Shown: positions 24,690-33,508 of the stretch, one piece after another
Position numbering within the stretch: position 1 is the stretch's first letter
How the letters are laid out: each line of letters opens with the position of its first letter
Assembly (NCBI RefSeq): GCF_900129245.1
Contig: NZ_FQUT01000009.1
Coordinates: forward strand, 62,001-126,000
Source of the DNA: Chryseobacterium arachidis
GTDB taxonomy: Bacteria > Bacteroidota > Bacteroidia > Flavobacteriales > Weeksellaceae
Direction: 5' to 3'
Length of the DNA: 64,000 bases
Made by a program: the position numbers and the translations under genes
Notes under the pieces: model-generated
Database searches by the model: none
Told to the model about the DNA's origin: nothing
The model's input: only the letters and a program-made list of their open reading frames with translations

Positions 24690-25406
24690 TTAAACAAAAG
24701 TCTGCAATTGTTTCAATGAAATCCGGCCTTCATAAATGGCTTTCCCAATAATTGTTCCCGCACATCCGATTTCCTTCATTTTATATACATCTTCAATCCC
24801 GGAAATTCCACCGCTTGCAACCAACTGAATGGAAGCTTGACTTAAAATATCCTGATATAAATCTGTGGAGGGCCCTTCCAACATTCCGTCTTTGGAAATG
24901 TCTGTGCAGATAACATGTTGTACGCCATTTTCCTGATATCGGAGAATAAAATCAATCACATCCTGATCACTTTCTTCCAGCCATCCTGAGGTTTTTATTT
25001 TTCTGTTGTCACAATCGGCTCCTAAAATGATGTTCTCTGCTCCAAATTTTTTAATTAATTCAAAACAAAACTCAGGATCCTGAACAGCAATACTTCCAAT
25101 AGTAATCTGTTTAGCACCGGAATCAAAAGCGATCTGAATATCTTCCAGAGTTTTCAAACCACCGCCGAAATCAATCTGTAAAGAAGTTTCTTTTGCAATT
25201 TTCGCCAACACTTTGTGATTAACAATATGCTTTGATTTTGCACCATCAAGATCAACCAAATGAAGATGCTGTATTCCAAAACTTTCGAATTCTTTGGCAA
25301 CTTCTACCGGGTTTTCGTTATAAATTTTTTTCGTGTTGTAATCTCCTTTCGATAGACGTACACATTTTCCGTCAATAATATCTATGGCAGGAATAATTCG
25401 CATCAT
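24690..25406 (-). CDS. hisA: ProFAR isomerase (phosphoribosylformimino-AICAR-P isomerase)
   Basis: A 238-aa TIM barrel homologous to HisF that opens the ribose ring of ProFAR by an Amadori rearrangement. Visible are [20 protein letters not shown] with the catalytic Asp, [16 protein letters not shown], the second catalytic Asp in [15 protein letters not shown], and VASGGISG. Two adjacent ATG codons are possible starts (25406 and 25403); the first overlaps the hisH stop as TAATG, indicating coupled translation. Length is normal. Confidence 0.97.
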   Translation of the reverse strand: MMRIIPAIDIIDGKCVRLSKGDYNTKKIYNENPVEVAKEFESFGIQHLHLVDLDGAKSKHIVNHKVLAKIAKETSLQIDFGGGLKTLEDIQIAFDSGAKQITIGSIAVQDPEFCFELIKKFGAENIILGADCDNRKIKTSGWLEESDQDVIDFILRYQENGVQHVICTDISKDGMLEGPSTDLYQDILSQASIQLVASGGISGIEDVYKMKEIGCAGTIIGKAIYEGRISLKQLQTFV

Positions 25407-25984
25407 TAAAGTTTTAAAAAATTTTCTAATAACCGGCTTCCAACTCTTCCTGATTTTTCTGGGTGAAACTGCATGGCATAAAAATTATCCTTCTGCAAAG
25501 ACGCACTGAAAGGCAAAATATAATTACACACCGAAGTCGTATTTTTTGACAATTCACAATAAAAGCTATGTACAAAATAGACATCATTCTCCTCTTCAAT
25601 TCCGGAAAAAATTGGCGATTGAAGCTCTGAAATCGTATTCCAGCCCATGTGCGGAACAATGTTTTGCGAAGGAAATTTATTTACATTAATATCGAAAATT
25701 CCCATTCCAATAGTATTTCCTTCTTCATTATTTTTACACATCAGCTGCATTCCCAAACAAATTCCCAAAACCGGTTGCTTTAAAGTCGGAATTAAACGAT
25801 CCAGACCTTTTTCCTTTAAAATTTTCATCGTTGAAGAAGCTTCGCCAACACCCGGAAAAATTACTTTATCAGCTTTTTGGATCAGATCAAAATTATCCGT
25901 AACCATAGAGCTTACATTCAATCTGTCCAGTGCATTTTGTACGGAATTTACATTTCCTGCGTTGTATTTTATAATTGCAATCAT
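25406..25984 (-). CDS. hisH: Imidazole glycerol phosphate synthase glutamine amidotransferase subunit
   Basis: A 192-aa class I glutamine amidotransferase that supplies ammonia to HisF. The nucleophile Cys is in [13 protein letters not shown], and the catalytic His-Glu pair is in [13 protein letters not shown] near the C-terminus. The N-terminus [18 protein letters not shown] and [10 protein letters not shown] are typical. It is one base from the end of hisB and overlaps hisA by one base. All catalytic residues are present. Confidence 0.97.
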   Translation of the reverse strand: MIAIIKYNAGNVNSVQNALDRLNVSSMVTDNFDLIQKADKVIFPGVGEASSTMKILKEKGLDRLIPTLKQPVLGICLGMQLMCKNNEEGNTIGMGIFDINVNKFPSQNIVPHMGWNTISELQSPIFSGIEEENDVYFVHSFYCELSKNTTSVCNYILPFSASLQKDNFYAMQFHPEKSGRVGSRLLENFLKL

Positions 25985-25985
25985 C

Positions 25986-27080
25986 CTATAAACTTCCTTT
26001 GGTTGATGGTAGATTATAATTTGAATCTGATTGATTTACAGCCATTTTTATCGCTTTTGCGAAAGCTTTGAATATAGATTCAATTTTGTGGTGCTCATTT
26101 TCTCCTTTAGCTTTGATGTTGAGATTACTTTTTGAAGAATCTGTAAACGATTTAAAAAAGTGATAAAACATTTCCGTCGGAACATCACCAATTTTTTCTC
26201 TTTGAAAATCAGCTTTCCAAACCAGCCACGGTCTGCCGCCAAAATCTATGGCAGCCCACGCCAGACAATCATCCATAGGAAGCAAAAAACCATATCTTTC
26301 GATTCCTTTTTTCTTTCCTAAAGCTTTTACAACAGCTTCGCCCAAAACAATTCCCGTATCTTCGATCGTGTGATGCTCATCAACCTTTAAATCACCTTTT
26401 ACTGCAATTTTTAAATCTAAATTTCCGTGCTTTGAAATCTGTTCAAGCATATGGTCAAAAAAATGAAGTCCAGTCGAGATTTCAGACTTACCGCTGCCAT
26501 CGAGATTAACTTCAATTTCAATATCTGTTTCATTCGTTTTTCTTGAAACTTTGGCTTTTCGCGGGATTTGCTTTAAATAAGAATAAATTTCACTCCAGCT
26601 TTCTGTCGTTAAATCAGCTTCATTATTTTGAATTTTATTAATAAAAATAGATTTTGAACCTAAATTTTTTGCTAATTGAATATCCGTTAGTCTATCGCCG
26701 ATAACAAAAGAATTTCCAAGATCATAATCTCCATAAATATATTTTCCAAACATTCCGGTTCCCGGTTTTCTTGTCGGTAGATTTTCGTGTTCAAAACTTT
26801 TATCAATTAAAATATCGTTGAAAACAACACCTTCATTCTCAAATGCTTTCAACATCTTTTCGTGAGGCTTTATAAAACTTTCAAACGGAAAACTTTCAGT
26901 TCCCAAACCATCCTGATTGGTCACCATGACTAATTCAAAATCAAGCTCTTTGGTAATTTTTGAAAGATTCTGAAAAACGCCGGGATAAAATTCCAATTCC
27001 TCTAAAGAATCAACCTGAAAATCAATCGGAGGTTCTATAATCAGGGTTCCGTCGCGGTCTATAAATAATGCTTTTTTCAT
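25986..27080 (-). CDS. hisB: Bifunctional histidinol-phosphatase / imidazoleglycerol-phosphate dehydratase
   Basis: A 364-aa fusion. The N-terminal HAD phosphatase (about 1-165) has the DxDGT nucleophile motif in [13 protein letters not shown], and [16 protein letters not shown]; it removes phosphate from histidinol phosphate. The C-terminal dehydratase (about 175-364) has [26 protein letters not shown] and [19 protein letters not shown], whose His and Glu residues bind the two Mn ions. Fused HisB occurs in Enterobacteria and Bacteroidota. It is separated from hisC by 50 bp holding a perfect palindrome. Confidence 0.97.
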   Translation of the reverse strand: MKKALFIDRDGTLIIEPPIDFQVDSLEELEFYPGVFQNLSKITKELDFELVMVTNQDGLGTESFPFESFIKPHEKMLKAFENEGVVFNDILIDKSFEHENLPTRKPGTGMFGKYIYGDYDLGNSFVIGDRLTDIQLAKNLGSKSIFINKIQNNEADLTTESWSEIYSYLKQIPRKAKVSRKTNETDIEIEVNLDGSGKSEISTGLHFFDHMLEQISKHGNLDLKIAVKGDLKVDEHHTIEDTGIVLGEAVVKALGKKKGIERYGFLLPMDDCLAWAAIDFGGRPWLVWKADFQREKIGDVPTEMFYHFFKSFTDSSKSNLNIKAKGENEHHKIESIFKAFAKAIKMAVNQSDSNYNLPSTKGSL

Positions 27081-27108
27081 TTTAAATTACTTTTAATTTT
27101 ACTTTACT

Positions 27109-27141
27109 AAACCCTATAGGTTTTGAAAACCTATAGGGTTT
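27109..27141. repeat. Perfect 33-bp palindrome at the hisC-hisB junction
   Basis: AAACCCTATAGGTTTT (27109-27124), a central G, and AAAACCTATAGGGTTT (27126-27141) form a perfect inverted repeat. Its right arm encodes the last residues of hisC (…Glu-Thr-Leu) and its TAG stop. In RNA it would be a 15-16 bp hairpin without a T-run in the leftward direction. Confidence 0.85.
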
Positions 27142-28165
27142 CACACTGTTTTAAAACCTTAATTAGTTGAATATTTTCCTCTCTATTTCCAATATTAATT
27201 CGGATACAATTTTGAATTTGCGGACTTCTTTTGCTGGTCAGAATTTTGTTTTCGAGCAATTTTTTATAAACAGCTTCTACGTTTTCAAATTCAATCAGAA
27301 AAAAATTGGCATCGCTTGGATGTATTTTTTTAATACAATTAATCCTTTGAAATTCATCTTTTAGCCATGATTTTTCAATTAAAGTATTTTTTACATTATC
27401 ATTCAATTGTTTTTGACTGTCAATTGATTTCAATATTAAATCTAAACTTAAAGAGTTTACATTATATGGCGCTTTCACCGTATTAATCCATTTAATGATT
27501 TCCTTAGACGAATAAGCAATTCCGACTCTCGCTCCGGCCATTCCCCAGGCTTTAGAAAATGTCTGGAGTACGATAAGATTCGGATAACGTCCCAGCAATT
27601 CTAAGCTCGATTTTTTTTCTGAAAATTCTATATAAGCTTCATCAACTACAACAATTCCGTTGAAATTTTTAACATAGAATTCAATGTCTTCAATACTGTT
27701 CCCTGTCGGATTATTGGGAGAACACAGGAAAAATATTTTTAATTGATCTTCTTTTGCCATGTTTAAAAATTGATCTTTTACAATTTCGAAATTCTCGTTC
27801 AGATCAAGCTTTAACACTTTATTCTCATTGACAGATGCATAAAAACTGTACATCGCAAACGACGGATTCATCATTAGAATAGAATCTTTCTTAGGTTCGC
27901 AAAAAACTTTAATGATCAGATCGATTAACTCATCGCTTCCGTTTCCAACAGCAATCTGATCCGCTGAAATATTTTTTATTTCAGATAGTTTTTGCTTAAC
28001 AATTTTCTGTGTGGAATCGGGATAACGGTTGAATTCTCCAAACGGACTTTCATTGGCATCCAACAAAACCGGATTTTCAAATTCATTCTGATCTCTGAAA
28101 CTTACGTAAGGCTGTAATTCCAGGATGTTTTTTCGCATTAATTTATTGATGTTAAATTCTTTCAT
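27131..28165 (-). CDS. hisC: Histidinol-phosphate aminotransferase
   Basis: A 344-aa fold-I PLP enzyme that makes histidinol phosphate from imidazole acetol phosphate and glutamate. The N-terminal LLDANESPFGEFNRYPD, PNNPTGNSIE, the PLP Asp in VVVDEAYIEF, and the Schiff-base Lys in LQTFSKAWGMAGARVG are all visible, with the phosphate-binding Arg near IRINIGNREE. It overlaps hisD by 14 bp. The 3' end, including the stop, lies in a perfect palindrome, so the natural C-terminus may have been replaced by a repeat insertion. Confidence 0.96.
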   Translation of the reverse strand: MKEFNINKLMRKNILELQPYVSFRDQNEFENPVLLDANESPFGEFNRYPDSTQKIVKQKLSEIKNISADQIAVGNGSDELIDLIIKVFCEPKKDSILMMNPSFAMYSFYASVNENKVLKLDLNENFEIVKDQFLNMAKEDQLKIFFLCSPNNPTGNSIEDIEFYVKNFNGIVVVDEAYIEFSEKKSSLELLGRYPNLIVLQTFSKAWGMAGARVGIAYSSKEIIKWINTVKAPYNVNSLSLDLILKSIDSQKQLNDNVKNTLIEKSWLKDEFQRINCIKKIHPSDANFFLIEFENVEAVYKKLLENKILTSKRSPQIQNCIRINIGNREENIQLIKVLKQCETL

Positions 28166-29444
28166 TGTCTTGATTTAATCGGATGGATACGGCATTTTTA
28201 TGAGCGAATAAACCTTCCGCTTCTGCCATGATTTCTATTGTTTTTGCTAAATTCTGAAGTCCTTCCTTCGACAGATGCTGAAATGTAATTTTCTTTACAA
28301 AACTGTCTAAAGAAACTCCGCTGTAATTCTTCGCAAAGCCGTTTGTAGGAAGTGTATGATTGGTTCCGCTCGCATAATCTCCCGCACTTTCACAAGAATA
28401 ATTTCCTAAAAAAACGGAGCCAGCATTTTGAATTTTCGAAATAGAATTTTCAAAATCTTCAATGGCCAAAATTAAGTGTTCCGGAGCATACAAATTGCTG
28501 AATTCGACGGCTTCTTCAATGGTTTCTAATAAAATAAAATGACTGTTTTTCAATGATTCCTGAACATATTCATTTCTTGGAAGCTCTTTAATTTGTTTTT
28601 CTATTTCTTTGATCGTTTCATTAAAAATTTTCACATCGATAGAAATAAAAATAACCTGACTGTCACTTCCGTGTTCTGCCTGAGAAAGCAAATCTGCTGA
28701 ACAGAATGCAGGAACTGCTTTTTCATCAGCAATCACCAACACTTCACTTGGTCCTGCAGGCATATCAATCGAGACTCCAAAATTTTGAGCATATTCTTTT
28801 GCTGCCACCACAAACTGATTTCCCGGTCCGAAAACTTTGTAAACGTTAGGAATGCTTTCAGTACCAAAAGTCATTGCCGCAACTGCTTGAGCACCACCGG
28901 TTTTAAATATTTTTGTCACTCCACAAAGTTTTGCCGTATAAAAAATTGCCGGGTTTATATTTCCATTTTTATCAGGCGGCGTACATAAGATAATTTCTTT
29001 GCAACCGGCTAATTTTGCAGGAATGGCAAGCATTAAAACTGTTGAAAATAAAGGAGCGGTTCCTCCCGGAATGTAGATCCCTACTTTGTCGATCGCTCGA
29101 TTTTCTCTCCAGCAAATAACTCCTTTTGTAGTTTCAATCTTCTCAATTTCAACATTTTGAGAGACATGAAATTTTGTAATATTCTCTTTTGCTTTTTGAA
29201 TCGCACTTTTTAATTCGTCACTGATTAGACTTTCCGCATTTTCTATTTCTTCCAGAGAAATATTAATATTTTTAACTTCAGCTCCATCAAACTTTTTGTT
29301 AAAATCAATTAATGCCTGATCTCCGTTTTCTTTAACCTTATTGAAGATTTCTTCAACTATTTCAGCAATCTCTTCTCTTTTTATAACAGGCCGTTTTATT
29401 AATTCTGACCACGTATTTTTTTCCGGATATTTACTAATCTGCAT
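28152..29444 (-). CDS. hisD: Histidinol dehydrogenase
   Basis: A 430-aa zinc enzyme that oxidises histidinol to histidine in two NAD+-dependent steps, the last reactions of the pathway. Signature segments are KVGIYIPGGTAPLFSTVLML, GGAQAVAAMTFGTESIP, VFGPGNQFVVAAK, the DMPAGPSEVLVIADE region and the catalytic SQAEHGSDSQV, with the His pair in YAPEHLIL. It begins one base after hisG ends. Length is typical. Confidence 0.97.
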   Translation of the reverse strand: MQISKYPEKNTWSELIKRPVIKREEIAEIVEEIFNKVKENGDQALIDFNKKFDGAEVKNINISLEEIENAESLISDELKSAIQKAKENITKFHVSQNVEIEKIETTKGVICWRENRAIDKVGIYIPGGTAPLFSTVLMLAIPAKLAGCKEIILCTPPDKNGNINPAIFYTAKLCGVTKIFKTGGAQAVAAMTFGTESIPNVYKVFGPGNQFVVAAKEYAQNFGVSIDMPAGPSEVLVIADEKAVPAFCSADLLSQAEHGSDSQVIFISIDVKIFNETIKEIEKQIKELPRNEYVQESLKNSHFILLETIEEAVEFSNLYAPEHLILAIEDFENSISKIQNAGSVFLGNYSCESAGDYASGTNHTLPTNGFAKNYSGVSLDSFVKKITFQHLSKEGLQNLAKTIEIMAEAEGLFAHKNAVSIRLNQDNERI

Positions 29445-29445
29445 A

Positions 29446-30303
29446 TTAAATTACCATTTTATCGATTGGAATTATTAAAATATCCTGAGCTCCTTTTTCT
29501 TTAAGTTCATCAATGACTTCCCAGAATCGCTCTTCATCAATTACCGAATGAATACTGCTCCAATTCTTTTCCGCTAAAGGAATTACAGTCGGGCTTTTTA
29601 GGACAGGAAGAACATTTGATATCTCGGAAATCTTTTCGTTCGGAACATTCATTAAAATGTATTTGGAGTTTTTTGCCCGTAAAACAGCCTGAATTCTGAA
29701 CAGAAATTTTTCTAAAACAACCTTTTTTTCATTCGTCAATTCTGAGGTTTTTGCTAAAACAGCTTCCGATTTTAAAAGAGTCAAGGTTTCTCTCAAACCA
29801 TTTTTAAATAATGTGCTCCCGGAGCTTACAATGTCACAGATTCCATCGGCAAGACCGATGTTTGGAGCAATTTCGACTGAGCCTGAGATAATGTGAATAT
29901 CCGCAGAAACATTATTTTTTTGAAGGAAACTTTTAAGGGTATTTGGGTAAGAGGTAGCAATTTTTTTACCCTGAAAGTAATTGATATCATCTGTTTCAAT
30001 TTCTTTCGGGATGGCTAAAGAAACGCGGCATTTCGAGAAGCCTAGCTTCTGAATAATTTCAATATTTTTCTGCTTTTCGACCAAAAGATTTTCGCCGACA
30101 ATGGCAACATCTACCACTCCATCTTCCAGATATTGAGGAATGTCGGAATTTCGCAGATACATAATTTCCATAGGAAAATTTTCCACAGAAACTTTAAGCT
30201 GATCTTTCCCGTTGTTTACGAAAATACCGCAGTCTTTAAGGAGTTGAAGAGAATCTTCATAAAGCCGTCCGCTTTTTTGGATCGCAATTTTTAATTTACT
30301 CAT
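29446..30303 (-). CDS. hisG: ATP phosphoribosyltransferase, long form
   Basis: The 285-aa first enzyme of histidine synthesis, joining ATP and PRPP. I chose the start MSKLKIAIQKSGRLYEDSLQ at 30303; the frame stays open 24 codons further but that part is not conserved. The type II periplasmic-binding fold is visible (SGRLYEDS, LRNSDIPQYLEDGVVDVAIV, the PRPP loop DGICDIVSSGSTLFKNGL). The C-terminal ACT-like regulatory domain (about 215-285) marks the long form, which is histidine-inhibited and needs no HisZ partner. It lies directly downstream of the his attenuator. Confidence 0.96.
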   Translation of the reverse strand: MSKLKIAIQKSGRLYEDSLQLLKDCGIFVNNGKDQLKVSVENFPMEIMYLRNSDIPQYLEDGVVDVAIVGENLLVEKQKNIEIIQKLGFSKCRVSLAIPKEIETDDINYFQGKKIATSYPNTLKSFLQKNNVSADIHIISGSVEIAPNIGLADGICDIVSSGSTLFKNGLRETLTLLKSEAVLAKTSELTNEKKVVLEKFLFRIQAVLRAKNSKYILMNVPNEKISEISNVLPVLKSPTVIPLAEKNWSSIHSVIDEERFWEVIDELKEKGAQDILIIPIDKMVI

Positions 30304-30373
30304 TTCACTTTTTGTTATGTCTGAGCAAATAAAATGGTTGAATTGAAAAATTTCTCGGGATAAATTTAGAAAC

Positions 30374-30407
30374 AAAAAAACCGTCTATTTACTCAGACGG
30401 TTTTTAA
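30374..30407 (-). terminator. his attenuator terminator hairpin
   Basis: On the minus strand AAAACCGTCT and AGACGGTTTT pair around GAGTAAAT, followed by seven T. It lies between the leader peptide stop and hisG. Its 5' arm CCGTCT can instead pair with AGACGG at the leader peptide stop codon (30445-30450), the competing antiterminator. Confidence 0.85.
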
Positions 30408-30448
30408 TTATTTTGATTTTTAACATACTATATCTCAATCAATTCCGT

Positions 30449-30499
30449 CTAACAGATATGATGGTGATAATGATGTACTGTTAAAAAATTCGGTTTCAT
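30449..30499 (-). CDS. hisL: Histidine leader peptide of the his attenuator
   Basis: A 16-codon ORF encoding MKPNFLTVHHYHHHIC, with five histidine codons in six positions, read leftward and ending in TAG at 30449. It sits between a TACCTTTG promoter box and an intrinsic terminator ahead of hisG. Ribosome stalling at the His codons when histidyl-tRNA is scarce should free the region around the stop codon to pair with the terminator's left arm and prevent termination. It is too short to be found by ordinary gene finders. The mechanism is established for enteric his operons; here it is read from the sequence. Confidence 0.92.
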   Translation of the reverse strand: MKPNFLTVHHYHHHIC

Positions 30500-30517
30500 T
30501 GTTGAAATTTTATGTTG

Positions 30518-30549
30518 CAAAGGTATGATATAATTTTTTTAATGTGCAA
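30518..30549 (-). promoter_or_regulatory. his operon promoter
   Basis: On the minus strand TACCTTTG (30518-30525) is preceded by TTG at 30547-30549 with 21 bp between, a good flavobacterial promoter. It starts transcription just before the histidine leader peptide. Confidence 0.75.
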
Positions 30550-30855
30550 ATTTTAATTCAATATTTTTAATAATTTTAATTTTAAGCGTAAAATATCAAC
30601 ATTAAATACATTATAAATTAATTTTATTCAATATTTATTACAATTTAATTTATATTTTTCTAAAATCGATTTTGATTTAATATATTTGCAGCCGAAATGT
30701 TTTTTCAATTATAATCAAATGCCTTTGAATAGAGGTTTTTCTTAAACTTGACTGATTATAATTAATCCAAATTTATAATTTAAAAAACAACACTTGTCAT
30801 TAATCTTATGATTTTCGACAGGATAATTTTTGCCTGAAATTTTAAAATAATATCA
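30550..30855. other. AT-rich divergent intergenic stretch
   Basis: Between the his promoter and the next rightward gene. A plus-strand box TATATTTG lies at 30681-30688, giving a leader of about 160 nt, and a weaker TAATTTTTG at 30823-30831 is closer to the gene. I see no structured RNA with confidence. Confidence 0.45.
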
Positions 30856-31686
30856 ATGAAAAAACATTTAATCACTTTAGGATGTCTGTTTTCTGCATCT
30901 TTACTATTCGGACAAATCGGTGTAAATACTTCCAATCCGCAAGCAGTCTTTCATGTAGACGGAGCGAAGGATAATCCGTCTACAGGAACTCCTACAACAG
31001 CTCAACAGCTGAATGATGTTTCTATAAACGCCGACGGAAATATAGGAATTGGAACCACTGCTCCCACTGCAAAACTTGAAATTAATTCTACTAATGGTAA
31101 TGCTTTAAAAATTTCCGATAACACACAAGGATTAGGAAAAGTTTTAACTTCAGATTCCAACGGAAATGCAAGATGGTCAGCTCCGGGAACAAGCTTTGCA
31201 AAACTGGCAGTTATACCAACAACGGAACAAACTTTCACAACGATTGATGACCCACAAATATCAGGAGATCAAAGAATTGGGTATTCAGGTGCTTACATAA
31301 CCCTGACTCCCGGCAAATATCAGGTCAACTTTACCATGTGGTGTACTCCATCAGGAACCAATGCCTCTGTTACAAGCTCAAACGATGGTTTTGCATCAGT
31401 TTTTCTCTCGACTTCATCAACAGCGAATGTTTCTCCAAATTATCTTTCTCCTATAAAATCAATAATCATTCCACGTTTATATAACAGTGCTGCTGCCAGT
31501 CCGGATTACTACGGATCGGGGAATATCGCTGTAAACATAACAGAAAATACGACGTTATATCTTTGGGTCTATATGTCGAACGGAAACTGGACAAATACTG
31601 CAGCCCGAACAATGAGATTCCGATTTGATGCGGGGAGCTATGGACCGTACGTTCAGATGTATGCCGTTCCTTTTGAGGTCGAATAA
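30856..31686 (+). CDS. Secreted beta-rich protein of unknown function with phage-tail-fibre-like N-terminus
   Basis: A 276-aa exported protein with signal peptide KKHLITLGCLFSASLLFGQ. The mature N-terminus has the repeated motif IGVNTSNPQAVFHVDGA and IGIGTTAPTAKLEINST, then GLGKVLTSDSNGNARWSAPG; this IG(I/V)-x-T-x-x-P-x-A-x-L pattern is common in Bacteroidota secreted proteins and resembles tail-fibre or adhesin beta-helix starts. The C-terminal half (about 115-276) looks like a beta-sandwich with aromatic-rich strands. There is no T9SS domain. A terminator follows. It may be a surface or polysaccharide-contact protein; function is unknown. Confidence 0.75.
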   Translation: MKKHLITLGCLFSASLLFGQIGVNTSNPQAVFHVDGAKDNPSTGTPTTAQQLNDVSINADGNIGIGTTAPTAKLEINSTNGNALKISDNTQGLGKVLTSDSNGNARWSAPGTSFAKLAVIPTTEQTFTTIDDPQISGDQRIGYSGAYITLTPGKYQVNFTMWCTPSGTNASVTSSNDGFASVFLSTSSTANVSPNYLSPIKSIIIPRLYNSAAASPDYYGSGNIAVNITENTTLYLWVYMSNGNWTNTAARTMRFRFDAGSYGPYVQMYAVPFEVE

Positions 31687-31690
31687 AATT

Positions 31691-31731
31691 AAAAAAGTCT
31701 TCTGATCATTTCAATTCAGAAGACTTTTTTT
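31691..31731. terminator. Bidirectional terminator
   Basis: AAAAAAGTCTTCTGA pairs with TCAGAAGACTTTTTT around a short loop, between convergent genes and touching the GT4 stop codon. Confidence 0.85.
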
Positions 31732-32839
31732 AATTAATTATTTTTAAAACGGATTGATAAAGATTTATTAATTGATTAGCAATCGGTTCATCATTAAACT
31801 TCTGCACAAACTCCAAACCTTTTTCAGCTCGGCGTTTTCTTTCCGATTCGTTATCCCATAAAAATTTAATTTTGGCTTGAATATCCAAATAATTTTCAGG
31901 ATCAATATAAACAGAATCGGGACCTCCAGCTTCAGGAAGACAGCTTGTGTTGCTTGTAATTGTGACTGTTTTTGAGAAAAGTGCTTCTATCACGGGAATT
32001 CCGAATCCTTCGAAAAAACTTGGGTAAACAAAAATATCAGCCAATTTGTAAATAACAGCCAACTCATCCATTGAAACTCCTTCCAAGAAATGAATCTGTT
32101 TTTCCATCTTATTTTTTTGAACAAAATTCGCTATTCTTTGAAAATACTTTGTTTTTTTTCCGACTACGACTAATGGGATTTCAGTATCTTGTATTGCCTT
32201 GACAACATTAAAAAGATTTTTACGATCTTCAATCGTTCCAACGTTTAGAATAAACCTTTCAGGAAGATTGAATTTTAATTTTGTTTGTTGAAAAAAAACA
32301 TCAGATTGCTGTTCTTTAAAAGCTTTATGACAACCTTGATAAATCACTTCAATTTTGCTTTCAGGAACTTTTAAAAATTCAATAATATCCTTTTTCGTCT
32401 GCTCCGAAATAGCAATTATTTTATCCGCTGAATTAGCTGCTTTTTTAAATTTCCAAAGATGAATTTTCCGGTCAAAAAATGAGTAATATTGAGGGTAACG
32501 AACAAAAATCAAATCATGAATCGTAACAATTTTTTTGATGGTTTCTTTGCCCCATTTCAAAGGCAATTCACCTGATAATCCATGGAAAATGTCTGCGTTT
32601 TGTTTCTGAGCATCCTTCCCCATTTTGAACTGTCGGGATATTCTTCCTTTGGACGTTTCAACAAAATGAACGTTTGAATTTTTTAAAATGTCGGATCCTC
32701 GTTCGGATTTGTTTTTATTTAATAAAATATATTCGTTTTCAGGAAAATATTTCGCTAAAATTCGCACAAGATCTCTTGAATAGTTGCCCAAACCTGATGT
32801 ATTGTGAAAAAAGCGTTTTGCGTCATAAGCTATCTTCAT
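31730..32839 (-). CDS. Family 4 glycosyltransferase (GT-B)
   Basis: A 369-aa cytoplasmic glycosyltransferase. The N-terminal domain starts MKIAYDAKRFFHNTSGLGNY with the acceptor-side G-x-G-x-Y pattern. The C-terminal donor domain has FILNVGTIEDRKNLFNVVKA, LEGVSMDELAVIYKLADIFV and the retaining-type E-x7-E motif in FEGFGIPVIEALFSK, followed by TSCLPEAGG. It probably adds sugars to a cell-surface polysaccharide or lipid. It overlaps the GT32-like gene upstream by 17 bp, so both are on one transcript behind dapD. Donor and acceptor are unknown. Confidence 0.9.
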   Translation of the reverse strand: MKIAYDAKRFFHNTSGLGNYSRDLVRILAKYFPENEYILLNKNKSERGSDILKNSNVHFVETSKGRISRQFKMGKDAQKQNADIFHGLSGELPLKWGKETIKKIVTIHDLIFVRYPQYYSFFDRKIHLWKFKKAANSADKIIAISEQTKKDIIEFLKVPESKIEVIYQGCHKAFKEQQSDVFFQQTKLKFNLPERFILNVGTIEDRKNLFNVVKAIQDTEIPLVVVGKKTKYFQRIANFVQKNKMEKQIHFLEGVSMDELAVIYKLADIFVYPSFFEGFGIPVIEALFSKTVTITSNTSCLPEAGGPDSVYIDPENYLDIQAKIKFLWDNESERKRRAEKGLEFVQKFNDEPIANQLINLYQSVLKIIN

Positions 32840-33497
32840 TCTCAGGTTTTATAATGTTTTGAGTGAGTTGTTTTTTCTTCCAGTGTTCTGATTTTTTGCC
32901 ATATAAGAAAAGTCGCCCCAATTTATATTTAACTTTTAAGTGCCCCTCATAATCAATTTTTACAAAACGATGTGCCACTTCAGGATTTTCCCTTAGAACT
33001 TCATTAACAGCTTCAGTATAAGCTGTTGGTCCGGTTGTTTTATGAACATCATTTGGATATCGATGCGTTTGAATATTATCCAAAACTTTCTTTAAAGTTC
33101 TTTCAAGAAAAGGATGGCCTTTATCAAAAATTAAAGCCCATTGGCAATATAATCCTGGATTTCCTTCAGGGCTAATTATTGCAGAATCTGTATCTTTTAT
33201 AAACCGATCTAAAGGTGTACTATCACATGAATCAATATCCAAATATACACCCCCAAATTTATATAATACAGCGTATCTAAAAAAATCTGCTTTTGCTGCA
33301 CCAATAGTAAGACTCTTATATGCTTTAATATATTCAGAAGGAAATTCTTTCGTGAAAAACTCTAAAATCCTTTCATCATCATAAAATTGATAATTCCACC
33401 CCGGATTTTTCTTTTTCATTCTGTTAACATAAAACCTCGTAATCCAAGGAAGATTCGAGGTTTTAAATGTTTGAAAAATATTTTTAGGAATTGCCAT
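32823..33497 (-). CDS. Family 32 (OCH1-like) glycosyltransferase
   Basis: A 224-aa glycosyltransferase with the start MAIPKNIFQTFKTSNLPW; two further codons are open upstream. The DXD sugar-binding motif is in KFGGVYLDIDSCDSTPLD, preceded by the conserved AAKADFFRYAVLY; these are typical of the Gly_transf_sug/OCH1 fold that uses nucleotide-sugar donors with a metal. PEGNPGLYCQWALIF and KTTGPTAYTEAVNEV are further family blocks. It lies between dapD (11 bp upstream) and a GT4 gene it overlaps. It likely acts in surface glycan synthesis. Confidence 0.87.
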   Translation of the reverse strand: MAIPKNIFQTFKTSNLPWITRFYVNRMKKKNPGWNYQFYDDERILEFFTKEFPSEYIKAYKSLTIGAAKADFFRYAVLYKFGGVYLDIDSCDSTPLDRFIKDTDSAIISPEGNPGLYCQWALIFDKGHPFLERTLKKVLDNIQTHRYPNDVHKTTGPTAYTEAVNEVLRENPEVAHRFVKIDYEGHLKVKYKLGRLFLYGKKSEHWKKKQLTQNIIKPENEDSL

Positions 33498-33508
33498 GTA
33501 CAAAAGCT

